Assembly (NCBI GenBank): GCA_004299845.1
Contig: CP036201.1
Span: 310,001 to 374,000 of the forward strand
Source: Verrucomicrobia bacterium S94
Lineage (GTDB): Bacteria; Verrucomicrobiota; Kiritimatiellia; Kiritimatiellales; Pontiellaceae
Direction of reading: 5' to 3'
DNA length: 64,000 nt
Every line of letters starts with the position of its first letter. Within the stretch, counting starts at the first letter, position 1. The notes beneath the pieces were generated by a model. That model did no database searches and was not told where the DNA came from. It was given only the letters and a program-made list of their open reading frames with translations. A program made the position numbers and the translations under genes. Below, in pieces: positions 8,963 through 16,599 of this stretch.

Positions 8963-11059
8963 CTAAAGCAAAACGCCTTCAGGCATAGCTCCTGCATCAT
9001 CAGGATCCCACCATCGTCCCGGTTCGGTTCCGATATATTTAATGCTTTTGGTCGTCATTCGATTGCCGCGGCTTTTCACGCTTTTGACCGCGATGTCGGA
9101 CGGATTGAATTTCTGCTGATGAATTCGCTGCCCTTTGGCCGGATTATATTTCACATAAATGGCCTCCGGAGTGCCGTCAGCCAGCAGTTTCAGTTTCGAT
9201 TTCTCACCCTGGCTCATATAATATTCGCGGTTCATGATGGCCCCGCCGATTTTGAAGCGTTTCAGGTAAGTGATCCGGGCATCGGTATAGACACAGGTAT
9301 ACTGTTTATCGCGATCATAGATTTCAACGCGTTCCAGATTGCCGTCGATAAAGATTTTTTCCGGCGGCTGTATCACCTTGTACTGCCCGTTTTTCAGAAT
9401 AACCAGCAGTTTATCGAGCGAGGAGCACTGCAGGATTTCCTCGCCCTTCACATTAGTGCCGATATAGCCGTTTTCATCCTGCTTAATCGAGAGTTCCGAG
9501 GCGGTCAGCTCGCGCACATCCGCCTCTTTGAAACTGGCGGCTTCCGTACGACGCGGATATTCATCCTTATAGGTTTTAATCAGGCGTTTAAGGTAGCGGA
9601 TGGTATATCCGTTGAGGCCTTTAAGGTCTTTTTCCACCTGGGTGAGTTCTGCGAGAATCTCCTCGATATCCTTGCGGTTCTTCTCGATGTCGAACAGGGA
9701 GATGCGCTTGATGCGTACGCCCAGCAGCATTTCAATATCGTCGTCAACGACTTCACGCTTAAGCCGGTCTTTGAAGGGTTCCAGCCCTTTGTAGATCGCT
9801 TTATAAACCGCTTCATATGTTTTGCACTGCTCGATTTTTTTATAGATGCGGTTTTCTACAAAGATCTGTACCAGCGTCTTGTTGTGGAAATCATCGAGCA
9901 GTTTGGCCTGTTTCAGTTTCAGTTCGCCATCCAGGATCCGCAGCAGCTGCTGAACGTTTTCACGCAGCACTTCATCCACCGTCATTTCAACCGGGCGGTT
10001 TTCGCGCAGACAGATCAGGCGGCTGGAAACGGAAGTTTCGCACTTGGTGAAGGCATAGAGCGATTCAATGGCTTTTTCCTGCGATGCCCCCTGTGTAAGC
10101 GTCAGCTCAATTTCCACTTTTTCGGCTGTGAAGTCGTCAATGGCGCGGACCGGGACTTTCTTTTTCTTTACGGCATCCTCGATGGAGCCGGTCAGGGATT
10201 CCGTGGTCACACCATGAGGAAGAGCAGTGATGACAAGACGGTTATTTTTACGCGGCTCGATTTTGGCCCGCAGCTTAATTTTCCCGTTGCCTTTATTGTA
10301 GTCCGAAACATCCATGAGGCCGCCGGTCTGGAAATCCGGCAGCAGATTCAGTTCCGCCGACGCGCGTTTTTTCTCCCGGAGAATCTCAATTTCAGCTTCG
10401 AGCAGTTCGATAAAGTTGTGAGGAAGAATGCTGGTGGACAGACCCACAGCAATACCGTCCGCTCCCAGCATCAGCATGAGGGGCAGTTTACAGGGAAGGG
10501 TGACCGGTTCTTTGTTCCGTCCGTCGTAACTGGGAATCCATTCGGTCAGTTCTTTGTTGAAAATTTCATTGCGCGCCAGATTGGTCAGGCGGCATTCAAT
10601 GTAACGGGAAGCGGCTGCGCGGTCGCCGGTGAAAATGTTGCCGAAGTTTCCCTGACCCTCAATCAGGTAACGCTTGTTGGTTAATGTTACCAGAGCATCG
10701 GCAATCGAGGCATCACCGTGGGGATGATACTGCATGGTATGGCCGACAATATTGGCCACTTTAATAAAGCGTCCGTCGTCTTTTTCCTTCAGCGCATGGA
10801 GAATACGGCGCTGCACCGGTTTGAGCCCGTCTTCCAGTGCCGGAATCGCCCGGTCGCAGATCACATAAGTCGCATATTCCAGAAAGTTGGAGCGAATCAT
10901 CGTATTGAGCGGACCGTGTTCGGAATGTAACGGATCAAACTTACGGGGATCCTGCTCCGCTGATGTTCCGCTGTTTTGCGTCGGTTCGTTTTTTACCAGC
11001 TCCTTGCCGGAAGATTCAGGTTCAAACAGCTTTAATTCTTTGTCGGTATTTTTATTCAT
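8963..11059 (-). CDS. parC: DNA topoisomerase IV subunit A (ParC type)
   Basis: DNA cleavage-religation subunit of a type IIA topoisomerase that decatenates and relaxes DNA. The 698 residues hold the winged-helix core (EYATYVICDRAIPALEDGLKPVQRRIL at 61-87) and the catalytic tyrosine Y153 in RAAASRY. The HPHGD motif typical of the family follows LVGHTMQ-like residues. The C-terminal domain is short and shows no obvious GyrA-box (QRRGGKG), which favours ParC over GyrA. It has a 50-residue charged N-terminal extension. The partner parE lies 8.3 kb away on the same strand, with an unrelated plus-strand block between them. Confidence 0.87.
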   Translation of the reverse strand: MNKNTDKELKLFEPESSGKELVKNEPTQNSGTSAEQDPRKFDPLHSEHGPLNTMIRSNFLEYATYVICDRAIPALEDGLKPVQRRILHALKEKDDGRFIKVANIVGHTMQYHPHGDASIADALVTLTNKRYLIEGQGNFGNIFTGDRAAASRYIECRLTNLARNEIFNKELTEWIPSYDGRNKEPVTLPCKLPLMLMLGADGIAVGLSTSILPHNFIELLEAEIEILREKKRASAELNLLPDFQTGGLMDVSDYNKGNGKIKLRAKIEPRKNNRLVITALPHGVTTESLTGSIEDAVKKKKVPVRAIDDFTAEKVEIELTLTQGASQEKAIESLYAFTKCETSVSSRLICLRENRPVEMTVDEVLRENVQQLLRILDGELKLKQAKLLDDFHNKTLVQIFVENRIYKKIEQCKTYEAVYKAIYKGLEPFKDRLKREVVDDDIEMLLGVRIKRISLFDIEKNRKDIEEILAELTQVEKDLKGLNGYTIRYLKRLIKTYKDEYPRRTEAASFKEADVRELTASELSIKQDENGYIGTNVKGEEILQCSSLDKLLVILKNGQYKVIQPPEKIFIDGNLERVEIYDRDKQYTCVYTDARITYLKRFKIGGAIMNREYYMSQGEKSKLKLLADGTPEAIYVKYNPAKGQRIHQQKFNPSDIAVKSVKSRGNRMTTKSIKYIGTEPGRWWDPDDAGAMPEGVLL

Positions 11060-11449
11060 AATGGGCAGTACTCAAAGCGAAAGAAAAGGTATTCGATTTA
11101 AGAGAAAAGTCTACTCAACCCTGATTGTTCGCTCAATCCATTTCTAGGATCGGGTTGATTCGGCAGCGTTTCCTTATTATCAGAAGACAGCCGGTGGGCG
11201 TGCTGGAATTACTGAATGGATATTGGATAATTGTTATTAGACTTTTTATTTAAGTCTTATGGAATCGGTGTGTTCGTGATGTGCAACAAGTAAGACGCAA
11301 TGTTGGGGTTGTTAAAAGAGGAAGGGGTGATAGTTTGTCAAACTCTAGATAGGCTTCCCGTTCGTTTTATTGTCAGGAGGCTGACAGATGGGAAGTTCAT
11401 ATGTAAATGCTTCATAAAGGTGAGGCATTCAAAAAAAGAAGGAGTGCAT
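11060..11449. other. 390-base intergenic region, divergent promoters and structured leader
   Basis: This gap separates the divergent parC gene and the first GH16-like gene. It is AT-richer than the neighbouring genes. An inverted repeat AGACTT (11239-11244) / AAGTCT (11252-11257) and the nested hairpin element at 11354-11395 are visible. An open frame from 11300 reads into the GH16 gene but has no ribosome site or family match, so I regard it as untranslated leader. Confidence 0.5.
11354..11395 (+). promoter_or_regulatory. Nested hairpin in the leader of the first GH16-like gene
   Basis: CTTCCC (11354-11359) pairs with GGGAAG (11390-11395). Inside, TGTCA (11371-11375) pairs with TGACA (11382-11386) and leaves the loop GGAGGC. 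The element lies about 55 bases before the start codon. A hairpin with the same design sits upstream of the paralogous gene (14722-14739). A GGA-bearing hairpin loop is the form of binding site known for CsrA/RsmA proteins, but that link is an inference. Confidence 0.5.
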
Positions 11450-12187
11450 ATGAGAAGGAAAGCTGCCGCAGGCGTTGTTGTCTTAGCAATGACGTCGTTC
11501 ATATTTATTCAGTCTTCGGATGCGGGCTATAAGTGGGAAGGCTTCGACGGAGGCAATGCTCCGGGGTTCATTAAACTGGGCAATTATACGTGGAATGAAC
11601 ATAATTTTCCGGCTGACTATAAACAGTGGCGTGCCAGTGGATTCAGTTGGGGAGCCATTAAAATGTCTTCAAAAATAACCGTTCAGGGCCAGCGGTGCGA
11701 AGCTGGTGGATGGTGGCAGCAATGGGGGTGGAAAAACGCAACATTTGAGGCGCGTTGTCTTATTAGCGGTGCAACGGAGAGTTCCCGGAAATACAGCTGG
11801 GCCGCCTGGTGGGTGACCAACCTGAAGCAGACCTGGAACAACTATTATGAAGTTGATCTGATGGAATGTTGCGATACCGGGAACTATTTCAACTACTACT
11901 ATCATTATGGAGATAATGGAGTTGTCGGTAAGCAGCGCATTATGCCCAATAGTTTTGACTGGCGCAACAGCTGGAATAACTATAAGTGCTGGCCCGGCCA
12001 GCCGGGAAATATGCATTACTACTTGAACGGAAGCTGGAAACAGATGCATGCCGGTGTTGACCGTCGGGGTGAGGAGGGGCAGCCGAAGTTCCAGAACCGT
12101 GTATGGCCGACCAGAGTTGTGGCCGATAATGCGGCTGTACAGAATGTCCCTGATCTTGTCGTGGATTGGTATCAGGTCTGGTACTAG
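11450..12187 (+). CDS. Secreted GH16-like glycoside hydrolase
   Basis: A 245-residue exported protein. A signal peptide ends near residue 25 (SSDA then GYKW). The fold signals of glycoside hydrolase family 16 are present: FEARCLISG, the substrate-side AAWWV, the catalytic motif EVDLME (E134 nucleophile, D136, E139 acid/base) and the C-terminal VDWYQVWY strand. GH16 enzymes cut beta-1,3/1,4-glucans or galactans such as laminarin, agar, porphyran and carrageenan; the substrate here cannot be chosen. The ATG at 11450 was taken because of AAGAAGGAG 5-6 bases upstream and the signal peptide. A paralogue lies at 14776. The many aromatic residues and absence of a carbohydrate-binding module are notable. 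Confidence 0.75.
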   Translation: MRRKAAAGVVVLAMTSFIFIQSSDAGYKWEGFDGGNAPGFIKLGNYTWNEHNFPADYKQWRASGFSWGAIKMSSKITVQGQRCEAGGWWQQWGWKNATFEARCLISGATESSRKYSWAAWWVTNLKQTWNNYYEVDLMECCDTGNYFNYYYHYGDNGVVGKQRIMPNSFDWRNSWNNYKCWPGQPGNMHYYLNGSWKQMHAGVDRRGEEGQPKFQNRVWPTRVVADNAAVQNVPDLVVDWYQVWY

Positions 12188-12203
12188 GCGTAAGCCGGAA
12201 TCA

Positions 12204-12233
12204 CAATGGGTCTGCTTGGTGCAGGCCCGGTTG
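12204..12233 (+). terminator. Hairpin after the first GH16-like gene
   Basis: GGGTCTGC (12208-12215) pairs with GCAGGCCC (12221-12228) through a TTGGT loop, and flanking CAA/TTG bases extend the stem. It lacks a T tract. The second GH16-like gene has a hairpin in the same place with similar outer bases. Confidence 0.5.
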
Positions 12234-12294
12234 TACCCCTAAACTGATGTTTGAACCATCTGGGGATAAAGGGTGCAGTTTCGGTGTGGATATC

Positions 12295-13431
12295 GTGAAG
12301 CGCTATATAAAAAAATCCATTCTGGAAAAAGCATCTGTTGGATTAATGGTATTCATTTTTCTGAATGGCTGCCGGCCGGCGGATCAATCAAGTTCGTCTT
12401 CTGTATCCAAACCATCCATTCTGAATGGGCTGGATATTAATCAGATTGATCGGATTGTCATATCAGACCGAAAGGGAGGAGTGACCCTGCTCAAGAATGG
12501 GGCAGATTGGAACATAGGGCCGCCGGTCAGTTTTCCTGTTCATATTCCGATGCTGATTCAGTTTCTGGTTCAGCTGGAAGAAGCTGAATTAGAGCAACGG
12601 GTACATGTCTCGGAAATGGATTATGCCTATTTAAACCTGATTGATCCGGCAGCCGCAGGATCCGCTGAAAACCTTGACTCGATTCGGGTTGAGTTGTTTT
12701 CAAATTCAACCCATCTGAGCAGTCGGTTTATTCTGGGCGGCTTTGATATTCCGGACGACCGGAACACAGTGATGTTTTCCGGCGAGAAAGGTAGTGCGAG
12801 AAGGTTTATCCGACTGCTGAATGCCGCGGACGACGAAGTTTTTTTGAGTAAAACACCGCTCTTCTATGCTGTTCCCTCAAGTGATCTGTGGGTTATTCGA
12901 AAATTTTTTCCGTCCAACGGAATTCAGCAGATTGTCGGGTTAATGGATGGCAAAGAACTATGGTCGATATCTCGCGGTTCAGCTTTCGGGAAACTGAAAA
13001 TTACGGGGTTACCTAAAGAGCGGAAACTGGATATCAAACAGGTGAACCTCTTCAACAGCTTTTTGAGTGGGGGAGTGTTCGCCGGAATCGTACCTCAAGG
13101 TCGTGAAGCCGAATATATGGAGCGGGATGAAAAACTGGAACTGCACGTTGTCAGCTTTGACGGCAGGCGACATCAGGTTGTGGTCGGAAAATTAATTGAG
13201 CCGATAGACTACCGCGATCCTTCACAAAATCTTGCAGAGGGTGTGATCACCTTTGCAACACCTCAAAGTCCTGAACAGGTTGGCGCATACGCGGTTCAGA
13301 TGACGATAGATGCTCCGGATTCTATTCTGCAGGAGCGCGAGTTAATCCCCCTTTTTGAAGACCGTGTCATCATATTGGAAAGCCAGGATATTGCTCCTTT
13401 GTTGCAACTATTTCCTTCAGCTGAAAACTAG
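12295..13431 (+). CDS. DUF4340-type lipoprotein of a Gld-like ABC exporter locus
   Basis: An exported lipoprotein of about 378 residues. From GTG 12295 the N-terminus is K/R-rich, followed by a hydrophobic core and the lipobox-like L-N-G-C with Cys26. An ATG at 12247 would give a 16-residue longer and less typical signal. The body has the repeat-like beta pattern of DUF4340 proteins (INQIDRIVISDRKGGVTLLKNGADWNI, then LDSIRVELF). Proteins of this family commonly sit next to the GldA-GldF-GldG-like ABC system, which is found here at 15628-19179. The function is unknown; a role in envelope export or motility-type machinery is inferred from context. Confidence 0.6.
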   Translation: MKRYIKKSILEKASVGLMVFIFLNGCRPADQSSSSSVSKPSILNGLDINQIDRIVISDRKGGVTLLKNGADWNIGPPVSFPVHIPMLIQFLVQLEEAELEQRVHVSEMDYAYLNLIDPAAAGSAENLDSIRVELFSNSTHLSSRFILGGFDIPDDRNTVMFSGEKGSARRFIRLLNAADDEVFLSKTPLFYAVPSSDLWVIRKFFPSNGIQQIVGLMDGKELWSISRGSAFGKLKITGLPKERKLDIKQVNLFNSFLSGGVFAGIVPQGREAEYMERDEKLELHVVSFDGRRHQVVVGKLIEPIDYRDPSQNLAEGVITFATPQSPEQVGAYAVQMTIDAPDSILQERELIPLFEDRVIILESQDIAPLLQLFPSAEN

Positions 13432-13448
13432 ACACGTGGAAATAATTT

Positions 13449-14635
13449 ATGAAACGAAAAACAATATATTTAACCGGATCTGTCTTTATTGCGTTGTTGG
13501 TCATTCTGCTGGGTGGAAACAGCTCTACACAGGGGCCTCATATCGAAGAGCCGGATGCTGAGGTAAAAGAGCGGACTTCGTCGAGGGCGTGGAAACAAAG
13601 CAGGTGATCGCTGAAAAGGGTTCGGAAGAGGAACTCATTGACAAAGAGGCGGAAGCAGCGGCTCTGCGGGAAGCCTGGATACGCGAACTGATGGTTCACT
13701 ATGGCCAACCGCGGGAATTTTTCGATGAGCAGACGCTTTACATGATTGCTGCGTTTCAGATGGGCGATGAGGCGTTAGTGAATGCCCGCATGCTGGAGTT
13801 GTTGGAAAAGGATGTCTCTTCGGCGCTTTTGACAATGGCAAAGCTTGACGGCTCTTTTATGATCTTCGAAACAGAGCTTCCTTACACCGCGGTTTCTGAC
13901 TACCTCCTGGATAATTATTCCCCGGATGAAGGAATGAATTTAATGGGTCAACTGCTGTTTTCTTCTCAATCGATCCGGGAGGTCGGTTCCTGTTTTTTTC
14001 AGGATTGGGCAAAGCGGGATCCGGACGGTCAGTTGAAATGGATTGCCGATAATCCCTCCTTTAACAGTGAATATATTTTTGTGGATTATCTAAAACAGGA
14101 GATGCCAGGTGAGAATGCTGCAAACATTGTAACGGCTATGTTAAATCTCCCGCTGGATGATGCTCGTGCCGATTTCCTGATTCGTGAGTCCATTCAGCTG
14201 ATGGCGGTCGAGCAGCCCATGGCGGCATCGGAAATCTTAAATCAGCTCCCGGCAGATGACCCGCTTTATTTTGATGCTGTCGGACTCCTGGCCAGCAGTG
14301 CCGCCCGTGAAAATGGGTTGTTGGGAATGGAGTGGGCTTCCTCTATCCCTGATCCTAATATGCGGCTCGGTGCGCAGATTTCGGCAGGAAGCTCTTTTCT
14401 GGCAAACGATCCGGATGGGTTTTATGCGTGGTTTAAGAATGCTGAATTTGAAGATGCTCCGGAGACGCGTGATGAAATTTTGAAACAAATGGAAACGGCC
14501 GCTGAACTGGAGAAAAGTTATGTTCCTGACGATCCGGCCGCAGGTACAGACCGGCGAGGGTTGCCAACAGATCCGGAGTTGCGCGGCCCCGTGCCGGGCC
14601 CCCTGCGTGGAAACTTGCCGCCGACTCAGCAGTAG
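13449..14635 (+). pseudogene. Frameshifted membrane-anchored helical-repeat protein
   Basis: An ATG at 13449 opens a frame with a signal/anchor helix (TIYLTGSVFIALLVILLGG) that stops at 13605-13607. A second frame, open from 13562 and running to 14635, continues it naturally if one base is missing near 13571. The joined protein would have about 394 residues. The main part is helical and acidic, with recurring W-A and D-P pairs (FFQDWAKRDPDGQLKWIADNP, GMEWASSIPDPNMRLGAQI), a style common in PVC bacteria. No function is recognised. Whether the break is real or a sequencing error cannot be decided here. Confidence 0.55.
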
Positions 14636-14721
14636 CCTTTGCGGGTTATTACCTTAAAACCCCCAAAGCAGCGGAGTGTTTCTGAGAAAATTTATGAGGA
14701 TAAACGCACATAAGGTTTCTA

Positions 14722-14739
14722 TGTGATAGGAGCATCACA
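14722..14739 (+). promoter_or_regulatory. Hairpin in the leader of the second GH16-like gene
   Basis: TGTGAT (14722-14727) pairs perfectly with ATCACA (14734-14739) around the loop AGGAGC. It stands 36 bases before the start codon. It matches in design the hairpin before the first GH16-like gene, although the stem bases differ. Downstream, both leaders also share ATGTAA followed 5-6 bases later by CATAAA. Confidence 0.5.
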
Positions 14740-14775
14740 GCCTGAATGTAAGGACTCATAAAAAAGGAGGATCGT

Positions 14776-15520
14776 ATGAAAACGTTAAAGCTTAAATCAA
14801 TAGCTTTACATACTGCAATTCTCATAGCTGCCGGGGCAGCACCTGTTGTACAGGCCGGCTATAAATGGGAAGGCTTCAACGGAGGCAATGCTCCCGGCTT
14901 CACCAAACTGGGTAATTATACCTGGAATGAAAAAAATATGCTGACCGACTGGAAGCCGTGGCGCGCGGGCTCTGCCAGCTGGGGGGGGCATCTCGATGTC
15001 TTCCAGAATCACAACTCCCGGAGTGCGCGGTGAAGGCGGCGGCTATTGGATGAACAGCGGCGGATGGGCTAAAGGCACCTTTGAGGCCCGGGCCTGTGTT
15101 TCAGGCAATACGGCCGGGAACAAGTATGTCTGGGCTGGATGGTGGATATATAATGATCGGCAGACCTACAATAATTACTTTGAAGTCGATATGATGGAAA
15201 CGGGGCACACCGGGAACTTTATGAACTATTACTGCCATTGGTCGAATAACACCGTGGTCGGAACGTTTTATACCAACCCGAACAGCTTTAGCTGGAGAAC
15301 CAATTGGCATAATTACAAGTGTTATACGGCTAATCCGACGCACGTTTATATGTATCTGGACGGGGTGTATAAAATCGGACATGTCGGAGCAAATCGTGTT
15401 GCCGAATTGGCCCGCCCGAAATTCCAGAGCCATGCGTGGCCGCCTGCGGCGATCGCCGACAATGCCGGCGTGCAGAATCTGCCGACCATGTTTGTCGATT
15501 GGTATCAGGTCTGGTTCTAG
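14776..15520 (+). pseudogene. Second GH16-like secreted hydrolase, frameshifted at an 8-G run
   Basis: Paralogue of the protein at 11450. A signal peptide (ending PVVQA, then GYKWEGF) and about 70 residues align with the first copy, and then the frame breaks at eight consecutive G at 14981-14988. With seven G the frame continues as SWGGISMSSRITTPG, matching SWGAIKMSSKITVQG in the paralogue, and runs to the stop at 15520. The downstream part keeps the catalytic motif EVDMME (15182-15199) and the final VDWYQVWF. AAAAAGGAGG lies about 6 bases before the ATG. The gene may be intact in the cell if the run is miscalled, or it may switch by slippage. Confidence 0.7.
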
Positions 15521-15539
15521 ACGGTAAATTAACATGAAC

Positions 15540-15572
15540 GTAATGGGCCCGAAGGTTTTTCGGGTCCGTTAC
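15540..15572 (+). terminator. Strong hairpin after the second GH16-like gene
   Basis: A 14-bp stem with wobble pairs joins GTAATGGGCCCGAA (15540-15553) and TTCGGGTCCGTTAC (15559-15572) around a GGTTT loop. There is no U tract, so it may end transcription weakly or protect the mRNA end. Confidence 0.6.
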
Positions 15573-15627
15573 CTTCGTCAAAGGATTGGCGACCCGATAG
15601 AGACTCTGCCATAAGGCTGGAAATGTG

Positions 15628-16596
15628 ATGATAAAAGTGGAAAACCTATGCCAGACCTTCGGAAATAAGAAGGCTGTGGATAACCTGTCTTTCACAGTAG
15701 ACAAGGGGCAGGTTCTTGGTCTGATCGGTCCTAACGGTGCCGGGAAGTCAACGACCATGCGGATGATTGCAGGCTACCTTCGGCCGGCCTCGGGCCGGGC
15801 TTCGCTCTGCGGAATTGATGTTTGGTCCAACCCGATTGAGGCGAAGAACAGGCTGGGTTATCTTCCGGAAAGCGCACCCTTGTTCGATGACTTGACCGTC
15901 AATGAATTTTTGCTTTATCTGGGTACAATTCGCGGTATGGGAAAGACGGAATTAATGAACGCCTGTGACCGTGTGGCCGATCTGTGTTTTCTTGGTGAGG
16001 TGAGGCACCAATTGATCGATACGTTGTCTAAAGGCTATCGCCATCGTACCTGTCTGGCGCAAAGTATTCTGCACGATCCTCCGGTTATTATCTTTGATGA
16101 GCCTACTGATGGATTAGACCCCAATCAAAAAGAAGAAATCCGCAATCTCATCAACCATTTCCGCCAAAACAAAGCCGTGATTCTTTCTACTCATATTCTC
16201 GAGGAGGTCAGTGCTGTCTGCACTGACATTCTACTAATCGATCAGGGGAAGAAAATCTTTGAAGGCACTCCGTCAGCATTTAAAGCCCTGACACCTTCCT
16301 ATGGGAACTTACTCATCTGTTGCCGAAAACCCATTCGAGAAGAGATCCGGAAAAATCTGAGTTCCTTGAATGTTGTTAAGAGTGTGAAGTGGTCGGAAAA
16401 CGTCCCGGCGCAGCTGATCATTGTCCCGGCTGAGCTTGCGGCGGAGGGTGTCGAACATTTAACGAGAGAAATCATCGATTGCTGCAGGCACTATAAAACG
16501 GGTGTGCTGGAAATTCGGCGGGATGAAGGCAGTCTTGAAAAGGTTTTTCGGGCCCAAACGGGGCATCGAACCCGGAAATGTATTGAACGGATTTAA
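15628..16596 (+). CDS. ABC transporter ATP-binding protein (GldA-like)
   Basis: The ATPase of an ABC-2 type exporter, 322 residues. Walker A is GPNGAGKST (34-42), a Q-loop region with YLPESAPL follows, the signature is LSKGY (133-137) instead of the usual LSGGQ, and Walker B is VIIFDEP (153-159) with the D-loop GLDP. A C-terminal extension of about 100 residues after the H-loop (STHILEEV) is typical of the GldA/CcmA-like subgroup. ATG 15628 was preferred to GTG 15625, one codon earlier. The fused permease follows directly. Confidence 0.85.
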   Translation: MIKVENLCQTFGNKKAVDNLSFTVDKGQVLGLIGPNGAGKSTTMRMIAGYLRPASGRASLCGIDVWSNPIEAKNRLGYLPESAPLFDDLTVNEFLLYLGTIRGMGKTELMNACDRVADLCFLGEVRHQLIDTLSKGYRHRTCLAQSILHDPPVIIFDEPTDGLDPNQKEEIRNLINHFRQNKAVILSTHILEEVSAVCTDILLIDQGKKIFEGTPSAFKALTPSYGNLLICCRKPIREEIRKNLSSLNVVKSVKWSENVPAQLIIVPAELAAEGVEHLTREIIDCCRHYKTGVLEIRRDEGSLEKVFRAQTGHRTRKCIERI

Positions 16597-16599
16597 TTG

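Noticed and set aside
9119-10684. 521-codon open frame on the plus strand
   Set aside because: It is antisense to parC, has no family features, and reflects codon bias of parC.
11300-11449. N-terminal extension of the first GH16-like protein
   Set aside because: The extension has no ribosome site and would bury the signal peptide; the hairpin element and AAGAAGGAG support a start at 11450.
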